Origin: JAAFHB01 sp037128295
Lineage (GTDB): Bacteria > Bacteroidota > Bacteroidia > Bacteroidales > Prolixibacteraceae
Direction: 5' to 3'
Length of the DNA stretch: 12,340 nt
Assembly: GCA_037128295.1 (NCBI GenBank)
Contig: JBAXWR010000212.1
Span: 1 to 12,340 of the forward strand
Shown: positions 8,862 through 12,340 of the stretch, in pieces
Position numbering within the stretch: the stretch's first letter is position 1
Layout of the letters: every line of letters begins with the position of its first letter
The notes under the pieces: generated by a model
Databases searched by the model: none
The model's input: only the letters and a program-made list of their open reading frames with translations
What the model was told of the DNA's origin: nothing
Program-made: the position numbers and the translations under genes

Positions 8862-11800
8862 TTAATCGGTTATGTACCTATCGATTATTTTTAACAGTTC
8901 CGATATATCCAACGGTTTTGTCAGATAATGTTTTGCTCCCGCCTTTAATAATCTGTCAAGTTGTTGGGGCATAGCATCGGCACTGATGACCACAACCGGA
9001 ATGTTCCTTGTCTTCTCTTCTGCAAGGATCAGTTTAAGAACTTCACTTCCATGTATATCCGGCAGATTGAGATCCAAAAGGATTAAATCTGGCTGGTGAG
9101 TGATTGCAAGGTTCACAGCCGACTTGCCATATACAGTTGTGAACAATTGAATGCCCTCATGCTGAATTGCCAGGACTTCTTCAACAAGCTCTATATTAGA
9201 AGGGTTATCTTCAACATAGAGAATCTTTCCGGTTTTCACTTGAATATTGGTTTCAATCCCATTCAATTTACCCGATTTTTCCAAAGCATTATGTGGGCTT
9301 TCACAACCTGGCAATTCGATCCAGAATGTACTACCTTCACCGAAAGTGCTATCTACACCCAATTTGCCCCCCATGGCCTCCATCAACTTTTTGACAACCG
9401 CAAGTCCAAGCCCGGTTCCTTCGGTTTGCGATTTTTCGGCGCCAATCCTTTCAAATGGATTAAATAATTTTGGCAGGTCCTCTTTAGAAATCCCCAATCC
9501 CGTATCGACAATTGATATCCGAATAAAGGAAGTGTCCGATTCACTATTTGGAGAGGGTTCGGTTTTAATAAATACCTGTCCACCATCTTTGTTGTATTTG
9601 ATTGCATTGGAGAGAAGGTTGATCAAAATTTGCTTCAGTCGTTGCCGGTCTGTTTTTACGAACATCTGTTCATTTGGCATATTTATGATCCTTATAACCA
9701 CCTTTTTGTCAATGGTCAGAGGTCTTACGGTATCAGTCATCTCCGGAATAATTGAACTGAGTTGCACAGGTTCCAGCGACAATGAGAGCCGTCCGGCTTC
9801 AATCCGGGCGATATCCAGAACTTCATTGATTAAATCGAGAAGGTGTTTACCGCTTCGCATAATATGGGAAACACCCTTTTTCTGCCCAGCACTAAGTTGT
9901 CCCATTTCGAGCAACTGGGCAAACCCCAGGATTGAATTCATCGGGGTGGGCAATTCGTGGCTCATGCGCGATAAAAATTCGCTTTTGGCAAGATTTGCCC
10001 TGTCGGCTTCCAACCTGGCGATGCGAAGCTCGTCCTCTGCCTTTTTCCGTTCTGTAATATCCATTGTCACACTCAGCAAACAACGATCTTCACCAATATA
10101 AATAGAATCGGCCGACAACAATCCGGTTTTGATCTGCCCGTCTTTGGTCCGTATCCTAACCTCCACTTTGCGGACAGGGATATGATTGTTCAGATGGTCC
10201 AGTATCTTATTCCTTAGATCAATATCATCGAAAAGCCCTAACCCTATATTGGTATTTCCAATGATTTCCTCCCTTGAGTAACCCACTGTTTCAAGGAACG
10301 AATTGTTAATATCGATATAACGACCATCATCATAATATGATATGGCCATCATGGCCGAATTGGCCTGAAATGCACTGGCAAATTTTTGCTCCGACAGTTT
10401 AATTTGTGATATGTCTTTGCTGACTCCGAAAATAATTGGCTGGCCATTCCAGAAACCTTCTTTCACCCTGGTTTCAACAGGGATCTGTTTGCCAGATTTG
10501 GTCATTAAAGGAATCGAACAGGTCTGGGTTTCGCCCGATAACAATTCGCGCATCACTTTAAATGCCTCATCACGGCGTTCAGGAGGTCTTACCATGATTA
10601 CCGGCTGCCCTGTCAGTTCTTCCTGTGTATATTCCAACCGCTGGTTGACAGTTGAATTGGTATGGATGATATGACCACTCTTATCAAGAACAAACAGAAA
10701 ATCGTCGATCGTATTGAAGAACGTTTCGTAGTTTTTACGCGTTTGTTCGAGCAGTCCCTCTTTGCGCTGGTTGTTGATCAGACTTGCCAGCATACTACTC
10801 CAAACTTTAAGGATATTGATTTCGGCCTGCGAATAAGTTTTTTTATTGCTCACTGAGTCCAATCCGACAAACCCGATCAGATCGTTTTCAACAAGCATGG
10901 GGATTAAGATCAAGGATTGGATCTTGTGTGCAACCAATGATTCACGAACATCATGCCAGTCGTCGGGTAAATCTATAACTGATTTGATAATCACATTTTC
11001 TTGCTTTTGTAGCAGATCGACCAGTTTTTGAACTTTCTGCCGGGGTATTTTCTGAAAGGATTCCTTTACAGAAAAGATCCCTTCTCCGCACCATTCGTAA
11101 GTATTTGTGATTGTGTTATCTAAGCTGTCAAATTCGAAAATATAAGTCCTATCGGCAAACAGGAACTGACCAATCCTGTTCAGGGCCATTTCGATCGCAT
11201 CGTTGATTTCAGAAATTGTGACCCCTGTCAGTTTAGGCGACAATTGCAACATTTCATTTTCAAATTCTTCTGCCCTTTTTCGTTCTGTGATATCGCGGGC
11301 AGCGGCATAGAGTAAATTACCTGTTGCAGAACTGTTCCATTCAATGAACCTGTAAGTGCCATCCTGCGTTTTATAACGGTTGACAAAGTTTAATATGGGG
11401 TTTTGTTCGTCCAACTCAGACATCACTGCCATCGTTTCATCCATGTCGTCAGGATGAATAAAATCAAGGAACTTCATTTGCTCCAATTCGGAAATGGAGA
11501 AACCAAGAATATTCTCCCATGTTTTATTTACCCTTATGAAATTTCCTGACTTATCGGCAATGCACAGCAAATCAAGTGAAACATTAAAGAAATTCTCCAA
11601 TTCGGACGTCTTGATCAACAATGCTTCCTCTATTTGCTTCCTTTCTTCGATTTCCTTGATTAAATGGTCATTGGTTTCCCTGAGTTCTTTTGTCCGTTCT
11701 TTAATTTTTATTTCAAGAGAAGCGTTCAATTCATAGATTTCCTGTTCAGCTTGTTTCTTTTGGCTAATATCTTGTTTGACTGCAAGATAGTTGATCAGCT

Positions 11801-12340
11801 TATCATTTTTGTCCAGGATAGGGGTAATCGACACTGACTCCCAGTACAATTCGCCGTTTTTCTTCTTATTGATCCATTCGCCCTGCCATGCTTTCCCTGA
11901 TTTGATGGTGTTCCATAAATCGCGGTACAATTCATCACTTGTTTTGCCGGACCTTAATAAATTTGTGTTTTTCCCCTGTACCTCTTCAAAAGAATATCCG
12001 GTGGTTTTGTAAAACGCCGGGCTGACATACTCGATATTGGCCTCCAGATCAGTGATGACGATGGAAACGGGGCTTTGCTCAATGGCCTGATTTAGTTTCC
12101 GGATCTCATTTTCACTTTGTTTCCAGCTCGTTATATCCCGGATAAAACGCAACACTCGGTCTTTTTCCAGAAAAACTATTCTGGCGTCAAAAAATAACGT
12201 CTTCCCCTCTCTGACTGCCGAATATTCATAGCTGACAAGGTCATTATTTTCGAGGCATTCGTTGATTTTTTTAAGGTGTAATTCTGCTGTATTGGCATCA
12301 AAAACATAGGCATACTGTTTCGATTTTCCGCCGCCAAATA
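8862..12340 (-). CDS. Multi-PAS/GAF hybrid histidine kinase, 5' end outside window, gene A
   Basis: The frame stays open to the last base of the window, so 1158 residues are visible and the N-terminus is missing. A GTG at 12153-12155 would begin a 1097-residue frame, but it falls inside a PAS domain whose upstream part (residues such as INECLEN and REGKTLFFDARI) is encoded at 12156-12340, so it is not the start. Visible order: partial PAS, PAS (PVSIVITD...AVKQDIS), coiled coil, PAS, GAF (about 10761-11222), PAS, PAS, HisKA, HATPase with intact N box, G1 DTGLG and G2 GTGLGL, and a C-terminal receiver (phosphoacceptor Asp at 9072-9074, LTKPLD near the end). No membrane segment is seen in this part. 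The H-box reads SHELPTP: the usual Arg three residues after His is Pro (codon 9948-9950). It heads the visible operon; its promoter lies outside the window. Confidence 0.94.
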   Translation of the reverse strand, partial: FGGGKSKQYAYVFDANTAELHLKKINECLENNDLVSYEYSAVREGKTLFFDARIVFLEKDRVLRFIRDITSWKQSENEIRKLNQAIEQSPVSIVITDLEANIEYVSPAFYKTTGYSFEEVQGKNTNLLRSGKTSDELYRDLWNTIKSGKAWQGEWINKKKNGELYWESVSITPILDKNDKLINYLAVKQDISQKKQAEQEIYELNASLEIKIKERTKELRETNDHLIKEIEERKQIEEALLIKTSELENFFNVSLDLLCIADKSGNFIRVNKTWENILGFSISELEQMKFLDFIHPDDMDETMAVMSELDEQNPILNFVNRYKTQDGTYRFIEWNSSATGNLLYAAARDITERKRAEEFENEMLQLSPKLTGVTISEINDAIEMALNRIGQFLFADRTYIFEFDSLDNTITNTYEWCGEGIFSVKESFQKIPRQKVQKLVDLLQKQENVIIKSVIDLPDDWHDVRESLVAHKIQSLILIPMLVENDLIGFVGLDSVSNKKTYSQAEINILKVWSSMLASLINNQRKEGLLEQTRKNYETFFNTIDDFLFVLDKSGHIIHTNSTVNQRLEYTQEELTGQPVIMVRPPERRDEAFKVMRELLSGETQTCSIPLMTKSGKQIPVETRVKEGFWNGQPIIFGVSKDISQIKLSEQKFASAFQANSAMMAISYYDDGRYIDINNSFLETVGYSREEIIGNTNIGLGLFDDIDLRNKILDHLNNHIPVRKVEVRIRTKDGQIKTGLLSADSIYIGEDRCLLSVTMDITERKKAEDELRIARLEADRANLAKSEFLSRMSHELPTPMNSILGFAQLLEMGQLSAGQKKGVSHIMRSGKHLLDLINEVLDIARIEAGRLSLSLEPVQLSSIIPEMTDTVRPLTIDKKVVIRIINMPNEQMFVKTDRQRLKQILINLLSNAIKYNKDGGQVFIKTEPSPNSESDTSFIRISIVDTGLGISKEDLPKLFNPFERIGAEKSQTEGTGLGLAVVKKLMEAMGGKLGVDSTFGEGSTFWIELPGCESPHNALEKSGKLNGIETNIQVKTGKILYVEDNPSNIELVEEVLAIQHEGIQLFTTVYGKSAVNLAITHQPDLILLDLNLPDIHGSEVLKLILAEEKTRNIPVVVISADAMPQQLDRLLKAGAKHYLTKPLDISELLKIIDRYITD

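Noticed and set aside
1464..10025. Repeated kinase-core DNA as a mobile element or integrated repeat
   Set aside because: There is no transposase, terminal inverted repeat or target duplication. The repeats keep reading frame and domain boundaries, as expected for paralogous genes.
9247..10101. Long plus-strand open frame (284 codons) opposite the kinase A core
   Set aside because: It lies antisense to highly conserved HisKA/HATPase sequence. Similar antisense frames appear at the matching places in C (1795-2130) and B (5263-5580), so their resemblance follows from conservation of the sense strand. The translation resembles no domain I know.
12153..12155. GTG as the start codon of kinase A
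   Set aside because: It is inside a PAS domain, and the frame continues open to the window edge with matching PAS sequence.
1..12340. CRISPR array, tRNA, rRNA, phage or defence genes
   Set aside because: Almost every base is covered by the kinase genes or the pepD fragment, and no repeat-spacer pattern, RNA gene or phage-type protein was seen.

Overview
The window looks like a piece of a Bacteroidota chromosome. This is inferred from three things: moderate-to-low GC, A/T-rich leaders without a clear Shine-Dalgarno, and very large multi-PAS hybrid histidine kinases next to a PepD-type dipeptidase. No marker gene fixes the genus.

Layout. Positions 1-147 (+ strand) hold the last 48 codons of a pepD-like M20 dipeptidase. 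Positions 148-223 hold a perfect 12-bp hairpin acting as a terminator between convergent genes, with an imperfect copy of its left arm upstream. The rest is a minus-strand run of four sensor-kinase genes, read from high to low coordinates: A (8862-12340, 5' end beyond the window), B (4758-8840), C (1461-4754) and D (224-1420). Gaps are 21, 3 and 40 nt, so they probably form one operon ending at the hairpin near 185-217.

A, B and C share one C-terminal module: HisKA, HATPase and receiver. It aligns without gaps from the phosphoacceptor His to the receiver Lys, which points to tandem duplication. They differ in their sensory halves. A has a partial PAS, then PAS-PAS-GAF-PAS-PAS. B has seven PAS domains and no membrane segment. 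C has a signal peptide, a periplasmic NMT1/THI5-like binding domain, one membrane span, PAS and GAF. D has the reverse order, with the receiver first and the kinase second, and no PAS.

No DNA-binding output domain, Hpt domain or diguanylate cyclase is visible, so the cluster looks like a signal-integration node whose output lies elsewhere. Two oddities deserve attention. Kinase A has Pro in place of the conserved Arg of the H-box, with the whole codon replaced inside otherwise identical DNA. Kinase C has Glu in place of a conserved Gly of the ATP-lid G2 box. B looks intact in both. Whether A and C work as complementary partners, or are partly degenerate, is the main open question.
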